From positions 62,001 to 126,000 of the forward strand of contig PANA01000001.1 in NCBI GenBank assembly GCA_002708265.1: a stretch of DNA of 64,000 nt, written 5' to 3'. Made by a program: the position numbers and the translations under genes. Under the pieces are notes generated by a model, which saw nothing but the letters and a program-made list of their open reading frames with translations, did no database searches and was not told where the DNA came from. This DNA is from Legionellales bacterium. Its GTDB lineage: Bacteria > Pseudomonadota > Gammaproteobacteria > Berkiellales > Berkiellaceae. Every line of letters starts with the position of its first letter. Position 1 is the stretch's first letter. Positions 1 to 9,066 of this stretch are shown piece by piece.

Positions 1-684
1 GCGGATTACTCTCAAATTGAGTTAAGAATCATGGCCCATCTTTCAGGCGATGAGCGTTTGATAGAAGCCTTCAGCAAGGGAGAAGATATTCACCAATTTA
101 CCGCAAGTGAAATCTTTGCAGAGCCTTTAGAGGCGGTCACTTCAGATCAAAGAAGAAGCGCTAAGGCGATTAATTTTGGTCTTATTTATGGAATGTCTGC
201 TTTTGGACTGGCGAAACAAATTGGAGTAGATCGCTCTACCGCTCAAGAATATATGAACCACTACTTCGAGCGTTATCCGGCAGTAAAAGACTATATGGAA
301 AAAACCCGTGAAGAGGCAGCCAAGAGCGGCTATGTTGAAACACTTTTTGGTCGTCGTTTATATCTGAGAGATATCAATTCTCGAAATATGAATCTTCGCA
401 GAGCCGCCGAAAGAGCCGCTATTAATGCGCCTATGCAAGGAACTGCTGCCGACTTGATCAAAAAAGCAATGATTGCATTGTGGGCAAAGACGCATAATAA
501 CCAAGCGGAGTGTCGCCTCATTATGCAAGTGCACGATGAATTGATATTTGAGATCAAAGACAATCAAGTCCAGAAATGGCAATCAATTATTGAGACGGAA
601 ATGGCCAAAGCAGATGACGGCAAGCTTAGTGTGCCTTTAGAGGTGAGCATTGGGCAGGGTCATCACTGGGAGGCGGCGCACTAG
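1..684 (+). CDS. polA: DNA polymerase I, C-terminal polymerase domain (5' end outside window)
   Basis: The reading frame is open from base 1, so this is the last ~227 codons of a family A DNA polymerase, the enzyme that fills gaps and replaces Okazaki primers. The fragment begins inside polymerase motif A (DYSQIELR at codons 2-9, with the catalytic Asp). Motif B follows as [14 protein letters not shown] (O-helix Lys and Tyr) and motif C as QVHDEL with the second catalytic Asp. It ends in the normal family C-terminus. The 5'-nuclease and 3'-exonuclease domains lie upstream of the window. Its TAG stop interlocks with the stop of convergent engB in a CTAG palindrome. Confidence 0.97.
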   Translation, partial: ADYSQIELRIMAHLSGDERLIEAFSKGEDIHQFTASEIFAEPLEAVTSDQRRSAKAINFGLIYGMSAFGLAKQIGVDRSTAQEYMNHYFERYPAVKDYMEKTREEAAKSGYVETLFGRRLYLRDINSRNMNLRRAAERAAINAPMQGTAADLIKKAMIALWAKTHNNQAECRLIMQVHDELIFEIKDNQVQKWQSIIETEMAKADDGKLSVPLEVSIGQGHHWEAAH

Positions 685-1298
685 TCCTCATCATCAAAAG
701 AAAACCACTGACATAAGACGTCTTGAGCTTCTTCTATCCCAAACATTTTCATCGCAGAAAATGTTTGGACACTGATATTGTTGAGGTGCTGTAAACTGTG
801 GCGAACCTTTAAAAGTGTCGCATTGGCGGGCCCACGCTTCAGTTTGTCGCTTTTGGTCAGCAATACATGGATGTGTCGGCCGGTCTCATTTAAAAGGTTG
901 AGCATCTGGAGATCGGCTGGCTGCAGTGGATGTCGAATGTCCATCAACATAACAACCCCATGCAAACAGGTTCTACAACTAAAATATTCACTCAGCATCT
1001 TTTCGATTTGCTGACGGATTCGCTCAGTGACTTTGGCATAGCCGTAACCAGGCAAGTCAACCAGTCGCCTATCTGACTCCTCAATCTCGAAAAAATTGAT
1101 GAGCTGCGTGCGGCCTGGTGTTTTACTCGTATGGGCCAGCCGGCCTCGCCCGACAAGCGCATTGATAGCACTAGACTTGCCTGAGTTTGAACGGCCGATA
1201 AAGGCAATCTCTATCCCCTTGTCTGGGGGACATTGCTGCAAATTGCTAGCACTTTTCATGAAAGTGAATTGGTTAAATAGCTGTTCCATCGTCAACAT
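681..1298 (-). CDS. engB: Ribosome biogenesis GTPase EngB (YihA/YsxC)
   Basis: A 205-residue TRAFAC-class GTPase needed for assembly of the large ribosomal subunit. All G motifs are visible: G1 GRSNSGKS at residues 35-42, the G2 Thr in the TPGRT segment (~60-64), G3 DLPGYG at 81-86, G4 TKSD near 150 and the G5-like SAM near 180. Length is normal for the family. The start at 1298 has a weak GAGAT ribosome site; an in-frame ATG at 1289 is the alternative. The gene is convergent with polA, and the polA-engB-cytochrome c4-dsbA neighbourhood is typical of Pseudomonas-like gammaproteobacteria. Confidence 0.95.
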   Translation of the reverse strand: MLTMEQLFNQFTFMKSASNLQQCPPDKGIEIAFIGRSNSGKSSAINALVGRGRLAHTSKTPGRTQLINFFEIEESDRRLVDLPGYGYAKVTERIRQQIEKMLSEYFSCRTCLHGVVMLMDIRHPLQPADLQMLNLLNETGRHIHVLLTKSDKLKRGPANATLLKVRHSLQHLNNISVQTFSAMKMFGIEEAQDVLCQWFSFDDED

Positions 1299-1477
1299 CT
1301 TAATCTCAACAGGTCCGTGCCACCTGATTCAGTTTAACAAATTGTGACCAAACATGTGTCGTTTTGACATGATTTGCCTGCGGGTTTATCATGGCGCAGG
1401 CTCTTTTTGCGCCAGAAATTGCTGATCTGTGGCACACTTAACATTTGCGCCGCCCTGTTGTGTTTGGAAATGAATGA

Positions 1478-2104
1478 ATGAAAACGATACAAAAGGTTTT
1501 GACATTTTTATTAGGGACGATGGTATTCATGACAGCCAACGCAGAGGGTGATCCCGTGCGTGGACAAGAAAAGTCCGCTGTTTGTGTTGCCTGTCATAGT
1601 ACCGATGGCAACAGTGCCATGCCCGAATGGCCAAAGATTGCTGGCCAACATGAGGTTTACTTGCTTAAGCAGCTTCATGACTTTAGAAAAGGCGATCAAG
1701 GTAGTCGTAATAACGCGATTATGTACGGAATTGTTGGCCAGATGACTGACAAAGATTTGGCTGATCTGGCGGCTTACTACTCACAACAAAAAATGTCTTC
1801 TTCAGAGGCCGATCCTGCTTATGTTGAGCTGGGGCGTCAAATTTATCATGGTGGTTTGCTTGAAAAGGGTGTGACAGCTTGTGCTGCGTGCCATTCTCCT
1901 GGTGGAGAAGGGAATAAGCTGACTCGCTTCCCGAAAGTCTCTGGCCAGTGGTCTAAGTATCTTAGTGACCAGTTAATTGCTTTCAGAGATGGTGTTCGTA
2001 CAAACGGTGCTATGATGGTAGATATCGCTCAGAGAATGTCTGAGGAAGAGATGATGGCCGTTAGCAGCTACATGGCTGGCTTGCAAGATGGTGCAAGCGA
2101 GTAG
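1478..2104 (+). CDS. Cytochrome c4, periplasmic dihaem electron carrier
   Basis: A 208-residue secreted protein with an N-terminal signal peptide (hydrophobic core ~7-20, cleavage probably after the ANA at 20-22). Two haem-attachment motifs, CVACH at 36-40 and CAACH at 135-139, define two similar class I cytochrome domains. Each domain contains a later Met (M82 in the first, the MM near 180 in the second) as the likely distal haem ligand. This is the dihaem cytochrome c4 architecture, which passes electrons from the bc1 complex to terminal oxidases. It sits 28 bases upstream of dsbA on the same strand, so the two are probably co-transcribed. The 179-base gap before it presumably holds the promoter shared divergently with engB. 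Confidence 0.95.
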   Translation: MKTIQKVLTFLLGTMVFMTANAEGDPVRGQEKSAVCVACHSTDGNSAMPEWPKIAGQHEVYLLKQLHDFRKGDQGSRNNAIMYGIVGQMTDKDLADLAAYYSQQKMSSSEADPAYVELGRQIYHGGLLEKGVTACAACHSPGGEGNKLTRFPKVSGQWSKYLSDQLIAFRDGVRTNGAMMVDIAQRMSEEEMMAVSSYMAGLQDGASE

Positions 2105-2132
2105 CCCACAATGTCTGTATAGGAGAGTCTTG

Positions 2133-2825
2133 ATGAGCACTTGGTTAAAAAAACTGACTCGTACACTGGGTGTAGGTTTTTTGTTTGCGTTTGCCGTGAC
2201 GGCGCAAGCCTTTGAGGCTGGTCAAGATTATCTAGTGTTAAAAAGCAGTGTCGTTGATGAGGCAGCAGTGGCTTCTTTGCGTGCAGAAGACCCGAGTGCT
2301 GTACAGGTTGTTCAGTTTTTTAGCTATGGGTGTCACTGGTGTTACCTCATTGAAAATGAGCTAAGTCAATGGCTAGAGCGAAAGCCTTCAAATGTAAAAT
2401 TGATCAGAGAACCTGTGGTATTTCAGCCAGGTTGGCGACCATTGGCCAAGGCTTTTCATACAGCCGTTGGGCTTGGTGTGCTGGATGAAAAAAACCATCA
2501 AATCCTTTTTGAGGCTGTTCAAGGTGCTTCTGGAAGTTTAAGCAGTGACAAAAAAGTGCGGAGCTTTTTTACAGAGCAGTTGTCTGTGTCGGCAGATGAT
2601 TTTGATAAAGTGTATGACTCCTTTTCAATTAATCGGCAGCTAGATAGAACAAACGCCTTGCTCAGGGCTTTAGAGATCAGTTACATCCCTGTATTTGTTG
2701 TCAACGGTCCCGAAGTAGCCTACTTGGTTTCTGTGGACACGGCGGGCAGTCAAGACGCAGTCTTCGGTGTTCTAGATTATCTTGTTGAAAAAGTTAAAAA
2801 AGAACAGCTGACGTCTCAGCCATAA
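2133..2825 (+). CDS. dsbA: Thiol:disulfide interchange protein DsbA, unusual CHWC active site
   Basis: A 230-residue periplasmic oxidoreductase that introduces disulfides into secreted proteins. The ATG at 2133 follows an AGGAGAG ribosome site and begins a signal peptide (cleavage probably after AQA, residue 26). The thioredoxin-fold redox centre is C67-H68-W69-C70 in the context FSYGCHWCY, whereas the classical DsbA centre is CPHC. The cis-proline loop is present as YIPVFVVNG. Loss of the proline and placement of His next to the first Cys should shift the redox potential; that is inference. The 3' end overlaps convergent dam by 10 bases. dsbB is also in this window, about 10 kb away. Confidence 0.93.
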   Translation: MSTWLKKLTRTLGVGFLFAFAVTAQAFEAGQDYLVLKSSVVDEAAVASLRAEDPSAVQVVQFFSYGCHWCYLIENELSQWLERKPSNVKLIREPVVFQPGWRPLAKAFHTAVGLGVLDEKNHQILFEAVQGASGSLSSDKKVRSFFTEQLSVSADDFDKVYDSFSINRQLDRTNALLRALEISYIPVFVVNGPEVAYLVSVDTAGSQDAVFGVLDYLVEKVKKEQLTSQP

Positions 2826-3631
2826 ACAGCGATTAATTCTTTTACTTTTTGTCGCTTCATTCCTTTGCAGCTGATAACCCGCTGCACTTCAAGTTGGTGG
2901 CAGGTGGCTTCTTTATAAAGCTCTCTTGTGAAAGGTGTATCGTGGTTGCTGATCAATACCAGGCATCCTTTTTGGGTTGCCTTAACAGCTGCCTTTGCCA
3001 GTTTAGCCTGTGCCTCAAGGCTAAATTTACAAGCGGCATAGCCTGTAAAGTTGGCTGTTTTGGACAAAGGGGCATAGGGGGGGTCGCAGTAAATGACCGC
3101 GTTTCTAGGTGCCTTCTTAATACTCTCTTCAAAAGGCTGACAGGTGAACTGAGCTTTTTGAGTATGTAGAGAAAAGGCTTGCATCTCTGCTAGTGGAAAA
3201 TAAGGTTTTAGGTAATTTCCGAAAGGGACATTGAACTGTCCCTTTAGATTATATCGGCATAATCCATTATAGCCATGTCGATTGAGATACAAAAATAAGG
3301 CACAACGCTTGAGCGATGTGCCGGCTGAATTAAACTGTGCTCGAAACTTGTAGTACTGAGCAGGGGTGTTAAATTTAGGTTTGAAAAGTGTCGCTGCGGC
3401 TTCTATAACAGCGGACGGTTCTGTTTGAAGGCGTTGATATAAGTCGATGAGATCAGGATTAATGTCATTTAAAATAAAGCGCTTTGCGGGAACATTCAAA
3501 AATACAGCACCCGCACCAACAAAGGGCTCTACCAAACAGGAGCGCTTTGGAATATGGGTGGTAAGGGTATCAAGCAGGCGGTACTTCCCCCCTGCCCACT
3601 TTAAAAAAGGTCGACGGTATAATCCCGACAA
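2816..3631 (-). CDS. dam: DNA adenine methylase (Dam-type, GATC)
   Basis: A 271-residue S-adenosylmethionine-dependent N6-adenine methyltransferase of the alpha class. Residues 9-16 give the FLKWAGGK signature, followed by VEPFVGAGAVF (the AdoMet-binding FxGxG equivalent, ~34-44) and the catalytic DPPY at 183-186. The overall layout and length match the E. coli Dam family, which methylates GATC and supports mismatch repair and replication timing. No restriction endonuclease lies next to it, which favours a solitary Dam role. The 51-base gap to the divergent metalloprotease gene must contain both start regions. Confidence 0.93.
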   Translation of the reverse strand: MSGLYRRPFLKWAGGKYRLLDTLTTHIPKRSCLVEPFVGAGAVFLNVPAKRFILNDINPDLIDLYQRLQTEPSAVIEAAATLFKPKFNTPAQYYKFRAQFNSAGTSLKRCALFLYLNRHGYNGLCRYNLKGQFNVPFGNYLKPYFPLAEMQAFSLHTQKAQFTCQPFEESIKKAPRNAVIYCDPPYAPLSKTANFTGYAACKFSLEAQAKLAKAAVKATQKGCLVLISNHDTPFTRELYKEATCHQLEVQRVISCKGMKRQKVKELIAVYG

Positions 3632-3682
3632 GAGCCATTCCTTCAGCAGTCTGTTCTTTGAAAATATGATAAGGGCTCAGGG

Positions 3683-4408
3683 ATGGATTGGCTAGAAGTT
3701 ATTGATAAGGCCGGCCTTCCAGTTCAATATCGATACTCTAACCGGGCCAAGCGCCTTAGCCTGAGGGTCGTGCCTGGTGGAATAGTTGAATTAATTATTC
3801 CGCAACCAAGTCCGCCCGCTCACGTGATAGCAAATTTTTTAGTTGAGTATCAAAACTGGATTCATAAACACGCAAAAGCTTGTCAAAATAACCCCCTGGC
3901 TTGGCCTGAATCCTTCACCCATGGGCAAACTGTCCCGCTCATTGGGGAAAGAGTTCCTTTAACTGTTTGTTTTTCTGATAAAAAAACAGAAAAAGTCTCT
4001 TTTGTTGCAGGGCGTGGGTTGGTGGTAGACTGTGCATTGGTTCAGTGTTCAGAGCTTAGCGTAAGGCAAGCTGTTATCGAGTGGTACCAGTTGGCCGCTA
4101 AGCGACAAGTTGAAAAAGCCTTAAGGCGGTATGTCCCACAAGTGGGGCACCAACCCAGCCGGCTAACGATTAAAGCTTCACGGCAGCTGTGGGGATCTTT
4201 AAATCACTTGGGTGAGATGACAATTAACTGGCTGTTACTGTTGGCCCCAAGCGCAGTGCTGATGTATGTCGTCTTGCATGAGTTGTGCCACTTTTATGAG
4301 AGGCGACACAATCAACGTTTTTGGAAAAAAGTTGCGACTTATGATCCTCTGTACATGGAGTCAGAGCGTTGGTTAAAAAATAACGGCATATTAATACGGA
4401 AGCCGTAA
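3683..4408 (+). CDS. YgjP-like metal-dependent hydrolase (SprT/M48-like fold)
   Basis: A 241-residue protein with the DUF45/YgjP layout: an N-terminal beta-rich part (RYSNRAKRLSLRV at ~18-30, typical of the family), a middle WGS segment (WGSLNHLGEMTINW at 170-183) and a C-terminal zinc motif HELCH at 199-203 with a further His at 209 (HNQRFW). The motif predicts a zinc-dependent hydrolase. Some family members are annotated as UTP pyrophosphatases; the true substrate here is unknown. It lies 14 bases upstream of the exporter gene on the same strand, so the two may be co-transcribed. Confidence 0.88.
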   Translation: MDWLEVIDKAGLPVQYRYSNRAKRLSLRVVPGGIVELIIPQPSPPAHVIANFLVEYQNWIHKHAKACQNNPLAWPESFTHGQTVPLIGERVPLTVCFSDKKTEKVSFVAGRGLVVDCALVQCSELSVRQAVIEWYQLAAKRQVEKALRRYVPQVGHQPSRLTIKASRQLWGSLNHLGEMTINWLLLLAPSAVLMYVVLHELCHFYERRHNQRFWKKVATYDPLYMESERWLKNNGILIRKP

Positions 4409-4422
4409 ATTAGGAGATGACA

Positions 4423-5631
4423 GTGCAGCATCAAATCACAAAGGGATGGGTTTTATTTCAGGTTATTTTGCTCATAACCTTAGCACAATTTAATTCGGAT
4501 ATTTTCTTGCCTTCAATGCCAGCGATGATGCTTTCGTTGCAGGTTTCTATTGTTGAAATTCAGCGGGTCGTTTTGTATGCCATGATAGCTTTTGGTGTCT
4601 CTTTGCTCGTGTGGGGGCCAATTAGTGATTACTATGGTCGTCGTCCAGTTGCCATCGCCGGCCTAGTCATTTTTGCTCTGGGAAGTTTGTTTAGTGCTCT
4701 TGCCGTGAACCTTCATTGGCTGGTAGCGGGCCGTGTTTTGCAAGGGGTGGGTATTAGTTGCACTGGGGCATTATCACCCGTTATTCCCAAAGATATTTTT
4801 CAAGATAAGGCACTCCTTAAAGCGTTTTCTATCATTTCGATGGCCATGGCGATTATTCCTATTGGTGCACAAGTCTTGGGCGGTGTTCTGCAAAGTGTTT
4901 TCTCATGGCGTGCAAACTTTATTACTTTAATGCTGTATGGTGCGTTTATCCTATCAATTTTGACAATGTACTTGCCGGAGACGAATCCAAATTGCCGCAA
5001 AGGGCCTATGCCTTTGAAACGAGTGTTGCGTCAGTACTGGGAAGTGTTAACAGACCGAGTCTTTCTCGGACTGCTGGGGTGTTTGATTTTTGTCTTGACT
5101 GGCGAAATGCTCTATACCATTGTCTCTCCCTTTTGGTTGCAGATGGATTTAGGATTATCCGCCTTTCAAAATGGTTTATTATCTGTTTTCTCTGGCGCGG
5201 GGCTCTTTGCAGGGGCTTGGCTATCTTCACGTCTGGCGAATACGAAAACTGCGTCAGCGTTAATTCTTATCGGAATTTTGCATCTCACACTCTCTACTTT
5301 GCTGATGTGGACAGTGACCTCAATGGGGTGGTACTCAGTTTGGACATTGGTTCTGCCCTATATGTTGTTTATGGTGGGGGCTGGATTTATTTATCCAAAT
5401 GCTATCGCTAGTATCATTGACCGGTTTCCAGATAATGCAGGTATCGCAGGCGCCTTGATGAGTGCGTTGCAAATGGCAGGGGCCGGTATGATGTCAGCTG
5501 CTTTGAGATTGTGGGTGTTTACTCCGTATCACCTGGCCTTATTTTTTGGGGTGCTGGTCATTTTAGTCGCGTTGTCTTTTTATGTTTCAACAGATAAGGG
5601 CAATAACGCTGAGTTGGTGCCAGGGCTTTGA
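4423..5631 (+). CDS. Bcr/CflA-type multidrug efflux transporter (MFS)
   Basis: About 402 residues forming 12 predicted membrane helices, major facilitator superfamily. The Bcr/CflA hallmarks are the first-helix segment FNSDIFLPSMPAM and loop motif A as GPISDYYGRRP. Family members export drugs such as bicyclomycin and chloramphenicol, and sometimes sulfonamides or dipeptides; the substrate here cannot be read from sequence. Start choice: an ATG at 4417 abuts the AGGAG ribosome site with no spacing, whereas the GTG at 4423 has an ideal 6-base spacing, so 4423 is preferred. The gene follows the YgjP-like gene closely and is followed by the separately promoted cytochrome c5 gene. Confidence 0.9.
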   Translation: MQHQITKGWVLFQVILLITLAQFNSDIFLPSMPAMMLSLQVSIVEIQRVVLYAMIAFGVSLLVWGPISDYYGRRPVAIAGLVIFALGSLFSALAVNLHWLVAGRVLQGVGISCTGALSPVIPKDIFQDKALLKAFSIISMAMAIIPIGAQVLGGVLQSVFSWRANFITLMLYGAFILSILTMYLPETNPNCRKGPMPLKRVLRQYWEVLTDRVFLGLLGCLIFVLTGEMLYTIVSPFWLQMDLGLSAFQNGLLSVFSGAGLFAGAWLSSRLANTKTASALILIGILHLTLSTLLMWTVTSMGWYSVWTLVLPYMLFMVGAGFIYPNAIASIIDRFPDNAGIAGALMSALQMAGAGMMSAALRLWVFTPYHLALFFGVLVILVALSFYVSTDKGNNAELVPGL

Positions 5632-5642
5632 CCCCCAACGCT

Positions 5643-5670
5643 TTTACTCAATAAGCCTAAACGCTATACT
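5643..5670 (+). promoter_or_regulatory. Probable sigma-70 promoter of cytochrome c5 gene
   Basis: TTTACT at 5643-5648 and TATACT at 5665-5670 are separated by 16 bases and lie 30 bases upstream of the ATG at 5701. The same TATACT hexamer recurs ahead of two pilin genes in this window. Confidence 0.5.
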
Positions 5671-5700
5671 GTAGCCGATTTGAAGGAGAAGGATTCTGTC

Positions 5701-6120
5701 ATGGGCACAAAACGATTGCTAGGTGCTGCTTTGTTAAGTATCTCAACAACGGTGGGCGCGACTTGCTCTCAAGTGCAGCTAATGACCCCTGAGGCTATCA
5801 GCGAAAGATTGACCCCTCCAGGGGCTGCAGTGGTAAAAGTAGCGGCGCAAAGCGCTGCTTTAGCAGCGGCAGCAGTTAGTGGTGGCCCTGAACAAGTGTA
5901 CAAAACATACTGTTTCGTGTGTCACGATTCTGGTGTGGCGGGTGCACCTAAGTTGGGCGATACAGGGGCTTGGGCGCCAAGAGTCAAAAAGGGGCTGGAT
6001 ACACTGCTTGAGCACGTAGTGAATGGTTTTGGCGCAATGCCAGCCATGGGAACGTGTGCAACCTGCACCCCTGATGATTTAAAAGACACTATTGAATACA
6101 TGATTGAGGCGTCTTCTTAA
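5701..6120 (+). CDS. Cytochrome c5, monohaem
   Basis: A 139-residue exported monohaem cytochrome. The chosen ATG at 5701 begins a signal peptide (MGTKRLLGAALLS...) and is preceded by an AAGGA element; an in-frame ATG at 5680 would put 7 residues before it and lacks a suitable ribosome site. The haem motif is CFVCH, the presumed Met ligand lies in AMPAMG, and a second cysteine pair CATC follows near the C-terminus, as in Azotobacter and Shewanella cytochrome c5 where those cysteines form a disulfide. An Ala-rich linker separates the signal peptide from the haem domain. It probably serves as a periplasmic electron donor to an oxidase. Confidence 0.9.
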   Translation: MGTKRLLGAALLSISTTVGATCSQVQLMTPEAISERLTPPGAAVVKVAAQSAALAAAAVSGGPEQVYKTYCFVCHDSGVAGAPKLGDTGAWAPRVKKGLDTLLEHVVNGFGAMPAMGTCATCTPDDLKDTIEYMIEASS

Positions 6121-6138
6121 GACCCCTCAATCACTCAA

Positions 6139-8172
6139 TTAGCTTTCCTTTTTTTCCTTAGACTTCGCTTTCTTCTTGTCGCGGATTTTTAACAGCTTTC
6201 CGTGCAAGAGGAAATTCTCAGCTTTGTAAACCTTCTCCGGGCTACCGCGCAGAACAATCACATCCCCTTCTTTAAAGCAGGCTTCGCCCGTCGGCGCAGG
6301 TGATTTAAATCCGTCACGTGAAAAGGCCGTAATATTTAAAAGATGTTTAGCTTCTTTCATTTGGTTGGTGCATTTGCCCACAGCAAACGAGCTTTCTTCT
6401 AAGGTGACGGCGTGTAGTGTTTCAGAAGGCGTTTGTTCTAAATGGCCGTAATCGTCGTCCCCTAAGAAGTAACCTCGTAATAACTGATATCGGTTTTTTT
6501 GCACTTCTAAGATTTGCTGTTGTACTTTTGGTGCGGGGTGTCCTAAAAGCATCAACATGTGTGACGCGAGCATTAAGGATGCTTCTAATGTTTCAGGAAC
6601 CACTTCGGTAGCCCCGACTTCTTGCAGCTTGCCTAAGTTTTTCTCATCTCGGGTACGAACCAAGATTGGAAGCGTAAAACCGCGTTTGCGTACTTCAGCA
6701 ATGGTTTTTTGTGCCAAGATATCATCGTTATAGGATAAAATTAAAAGCTCGGCTTTTTCAATACCGGCCCGCTCTAAGGTCTGGATTTCAGAAGCATCCC
6801 CATAATAAACAGGCTCTTTTAAAGCCTTTGCTTCTTTTAATCGGGCCGGATCCATATCGAGACCAATGTAGGTAACGCCTTCGTGCTCTAAAAATCGCGC
6901 GAGTGCTTGTCCAACCCGTCCATATCCACACAAAATGACGTGATTAGATAATGTTTCAGAAGCATCCGCTAGTGTTTGGCATTCTTCCGCAGAAAGAGCC
7001 GTTTGAGAGTAGTCTCGAGTAATGGCGGCTGCTAGTGTGCGATTATGGCGAATAAAGAAAGGTGCCAAGATCATACTTAACACAATCGAAGATAACATCA
7101 CTTCGTTCGTTGTTACGGAGATAATGTCAGTGTCAAAAGCAAGGGTTAAAAGCGCAAAACCAAATTCCCCTCCCTGAGCCAGGACCAACCCGGTTTTCAG
7201 TGCGGGACGAGCCCCTGCGCCACCCAAAAAGCGCGCCAAAGTCGCAATCACTAAAGTTTTTACAAGGATAAGGGCGGTTACAATCATTAAAATAGATTGC
7301 CACTCTAAAACAAGAGAAGCTGGGTTCACTTTCATCCCGACGGTGATAAAGAACAACCCCAACAAAATATCTCTGAAAGGCTGGATATCGGATTCAATCT
7401 GATGACAGTATTCAGTCTCAGCCATAACAACACCCGCCAAGAAGCTTCCGAGCGCCATGGATAAACCTAAATGTTCTGTTAACCAGGCAGAAAAGATAAC
7501 GACTAATAATGCAGTTAGCATGAATAGTTCAGTAGAGCGGGCAGAGGCAACTACGTGAAAAAGAGGTCGGATAAAAAAGCGGCCACCGGCAATAATGAGT
7601 AAAACCGCTAAGGCCCCTTTGACTAGAGCAAGCCCTAAAATGCTCGCAATATCATGCTGCCCAGATGCAGTGCCAAGCGCCGGTACAATAACTAGGAAAG
7701 GAATGGCAGCTAAATCTTGAAACAGTAAAATACTAAAAGCTAATCGACCATGTGTTGCATGGAGCTCGTCTTGCTCTACTAATAACTTGGAAGCGATCGC
7801 AGTAGAAGATAAGGCCAATGCCCCTGCAATGGTTAATGCTGCCGGAAAAGTTAGCCCAACCCAAAGAGCAATCCCCATAGTGATACAAGCACAGATTAAA
7901 ACCTGTAGCCCGCCCAGTTGAATCAAAGAGGAGCGCATCGCGATGAGCTTTCGGATTGATAGCTCAAGCCCGATAGTAAACAAAAGGAACACCACCCCAA
8001 GCTCAGCGATGAACTCAAGCTCATTTACCCCAGCTAAAAAGTCAAAGCCAGCCGGACCTATAATACAACCTGTTAGGACATATCCCAGCAAAGGGGGCAG
8101 GTGCAGCTTTCTGAGCACTGCAACAAACAGTACTGAAAGCAACATCAGAGATAAAATTTGCTCAAAAATCAT
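6139..8172 (-). CDS. CPA2-family monovalent cation:proton antiporter (KefB/YbaL-like)
   Basis: A 677-residue inner-membrane transporter. Residues ~1-385 contain about a dozen hydrophobic helices of the Na+/H+ exchanger fold, including GYVLTGCIIGP near the N-terminus and the SMALGSFLAGVVMAET region. An RCK_N (TrkA-N) nucleotide-binding domain starts near residue 408 with CGYGRVGQA, with an acidic residue at the end of the second strand (GLDMD), as in NAD(H)-binding Rossmann folds. A C-terminal RCK_C-like domain (~590-655) ends in a Lys-rich tail. Such proteins exchange K+ or Na+ for protons, often under nucleotide control. Glutathione gating, as in KefB/KefC, cannot be judged here, and no KefF/KefG partner is adjacent. 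Confidence 0.9.
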   Translation of the reverse strand: MIFEQILSLMLLSVLFVAVLRKLHLPPLLGYVLTGCIIGPAGFDFLAGVNELEFIAELGVVFLLFTIGLELSIRKLIAMRSSLIQLGGLQVLICACITMGIALWVGLTFPAALTIAGALALSSTAIASKLLVEQDELHATHGRLAFSILLFQDLAAIPFLVIVPALGTASGQHDIASILGLALVKGALAVLLIIAGGRFFIRPLFHVVASARSTELFMLTALLVVIFSAWLTEHLGLSMALGSFLAGVVMAETEYCHQIESDIQPFRDILLGLFFITVGMKVNPASLVLEWQSILMIVTALILVKTLVIATLARFLGGAGARPALKTGLVLAQGGEFGFALLTLAFDTDIISVTTNEVMLSSIVLSMILAPFFIRHNRTLAAAITRDYSQTALSAEECQTLADASETLSNHVILCGYGRVGQALARFLEHEGVTYIGLDMDPARLKEAKALKEPVYYGDASEIQTLERAGIEKAELLILSYNDDILAQKTIAEVRKRGFTLPILVRTRDEKNLGKLQEVGATEVVPETLEASLMLASHMLMLLGHPAPKVQQQILEVQKNRYQLLRGYFLGDDDYGHLEQTPSETLHAVTLEESSFAVGKCTNQMKEAKHLLNITAFSRDGFKSPAPTGEACFKEGDVIVLRGSPEKVYKAENFLLHGKLLKIRDKKKAKSKEKKES

Positions 8173-8322
8173 GGTGGGGTGCTCCAGTATATGAGTGATA
8201 TATAATGCCAGGGAATGGAAACCCAGGGAATAATTTACAAAGATAACATATTAAGTTGATCGCTCTTCCTTTCTAACTCCTCTATAGTGGGCGCCAAATT
8301 AAGAATAGGAACGCCTTAGATT

Positions 8323-8919
8323 ATGATTGAGCAAGTTGTAAGGCCTTTTTTCCAGGTTCATTTGTTTGATGCGCTGGCAAGACATTGTCGTCGGTGGCAC
8401 TTAACGCCAAATCATTTAACAGCACTTTCATTAGTATTGGGGGTGATGGTCCCGATTATGCTGTCTTTAGAGCGTCCTATTTTAGCATGTTTGTTGTTAT
8501 GGATGTCGGGTTTAGCAGATGTCTTAGATGGGTCGGTTGCCCGATTAACCCAATCACATAGTGATTGGGGTGCCTTTTTTGATAATGTCAGTGATCGCAT
8601 TGTAGAATTTTCCGTTTTGTTTGGTCTTTTGCTGGTAGCACCTGCCGAACGAGCCGTCATGTGTTTTGGGATGGGCTTTAGTGTGGCCATCTGTGTGACC
8701 ACTTTTTTGTTAGCGGGCATGTTCACACAAAACCGTTCTCATAAATCATTCCATTACAGCCCCGGACTGATGGAGCGAGCGGAGGCTTTTATTTTCTTTT
8801 CCGCCATGATGGTTTTTCAGAGTGTATTTGATTGGTTAGCGTTGGCCTTTATTGTCCTGACGCTATATACAGCGTTTGCTCGAATGATGAGCTTTAAGAA
8901 TCAAAGCTTGTCTGTTTAG
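8323..8919 (+). CDS. CDP-alcohol phosphatidyltransferase family protein
   Basis: A 198-residue integral membrane enzyme. It carries the complete family signature D-x2-DG-x2-AR-x8-G-x3-D-x3-D, here D66, D69, G70, A73, R74, G83, D87 and D91, which binds two metal ions and the CDP-alcohol donor. About five hydrophobic segments surround this motif. Such enzymes transfer a phosphatidyl group to an alcohol such as glycerol phosphate, serine or inositol phosphate; the acceptor is not determinable. It is probably not the housekeeping PgsA or PssA, because its N- and C-terminal regions do not match those I know. It is divergent from the antiporter gene with a 150-base intergenic region between. Confidence 0.87.
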   Translation: MIEQVVRPFFQVHLFDALARHCRRWHLTPNHLTALSLVLGVMVPIMLSLERPILACLLLWMSGLADVLDGSVARLTQSHSDWGAFFDNVSDRIVEFSVLFGLLLVAPAERAVMCFGMGFSVAICVTTFLLAGMFTQNRSHKSFHYSPGLMERAEAFIFFSAMMVFQSVFDWLALAFIVLTLYTAFARMMSFKNQSLSV

Positions 8920-8995
8920 GCTAAGAGATCACCTGGTTTTTCATTAGGCATTTTCTGAAGTTATCACTTTCGCAAAAAATATTTTTTAGGAATGA

Positions 8996-9025
8996 TTGCG
9001 GGGGTGTAATACCTGTTCCTATAAT
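8996..9025 (+). promoter_or_regulatory. Probable sigma-70 promoter of the 39-residue ORF
   Basis: TTGCGG at 8996-9001 and a consensus TATAAT at 9020-9025 are separated by 18 bases. The predicted transcript start near 9032 would give a ~35-base leader to the small ORF starting at 9067. Confidence 0.5.
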
Positions 9026-9066
9026 GACTCTGCTTCACTCATTATTTTTTTAAAAGGAATCGAGCC

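Noticed and set aside
8256-8288. TTGATC and TATAGT as a promoter of the phosphatidyltransferase gene
   Set aside because: The 21-base spacer is outside the normal range.
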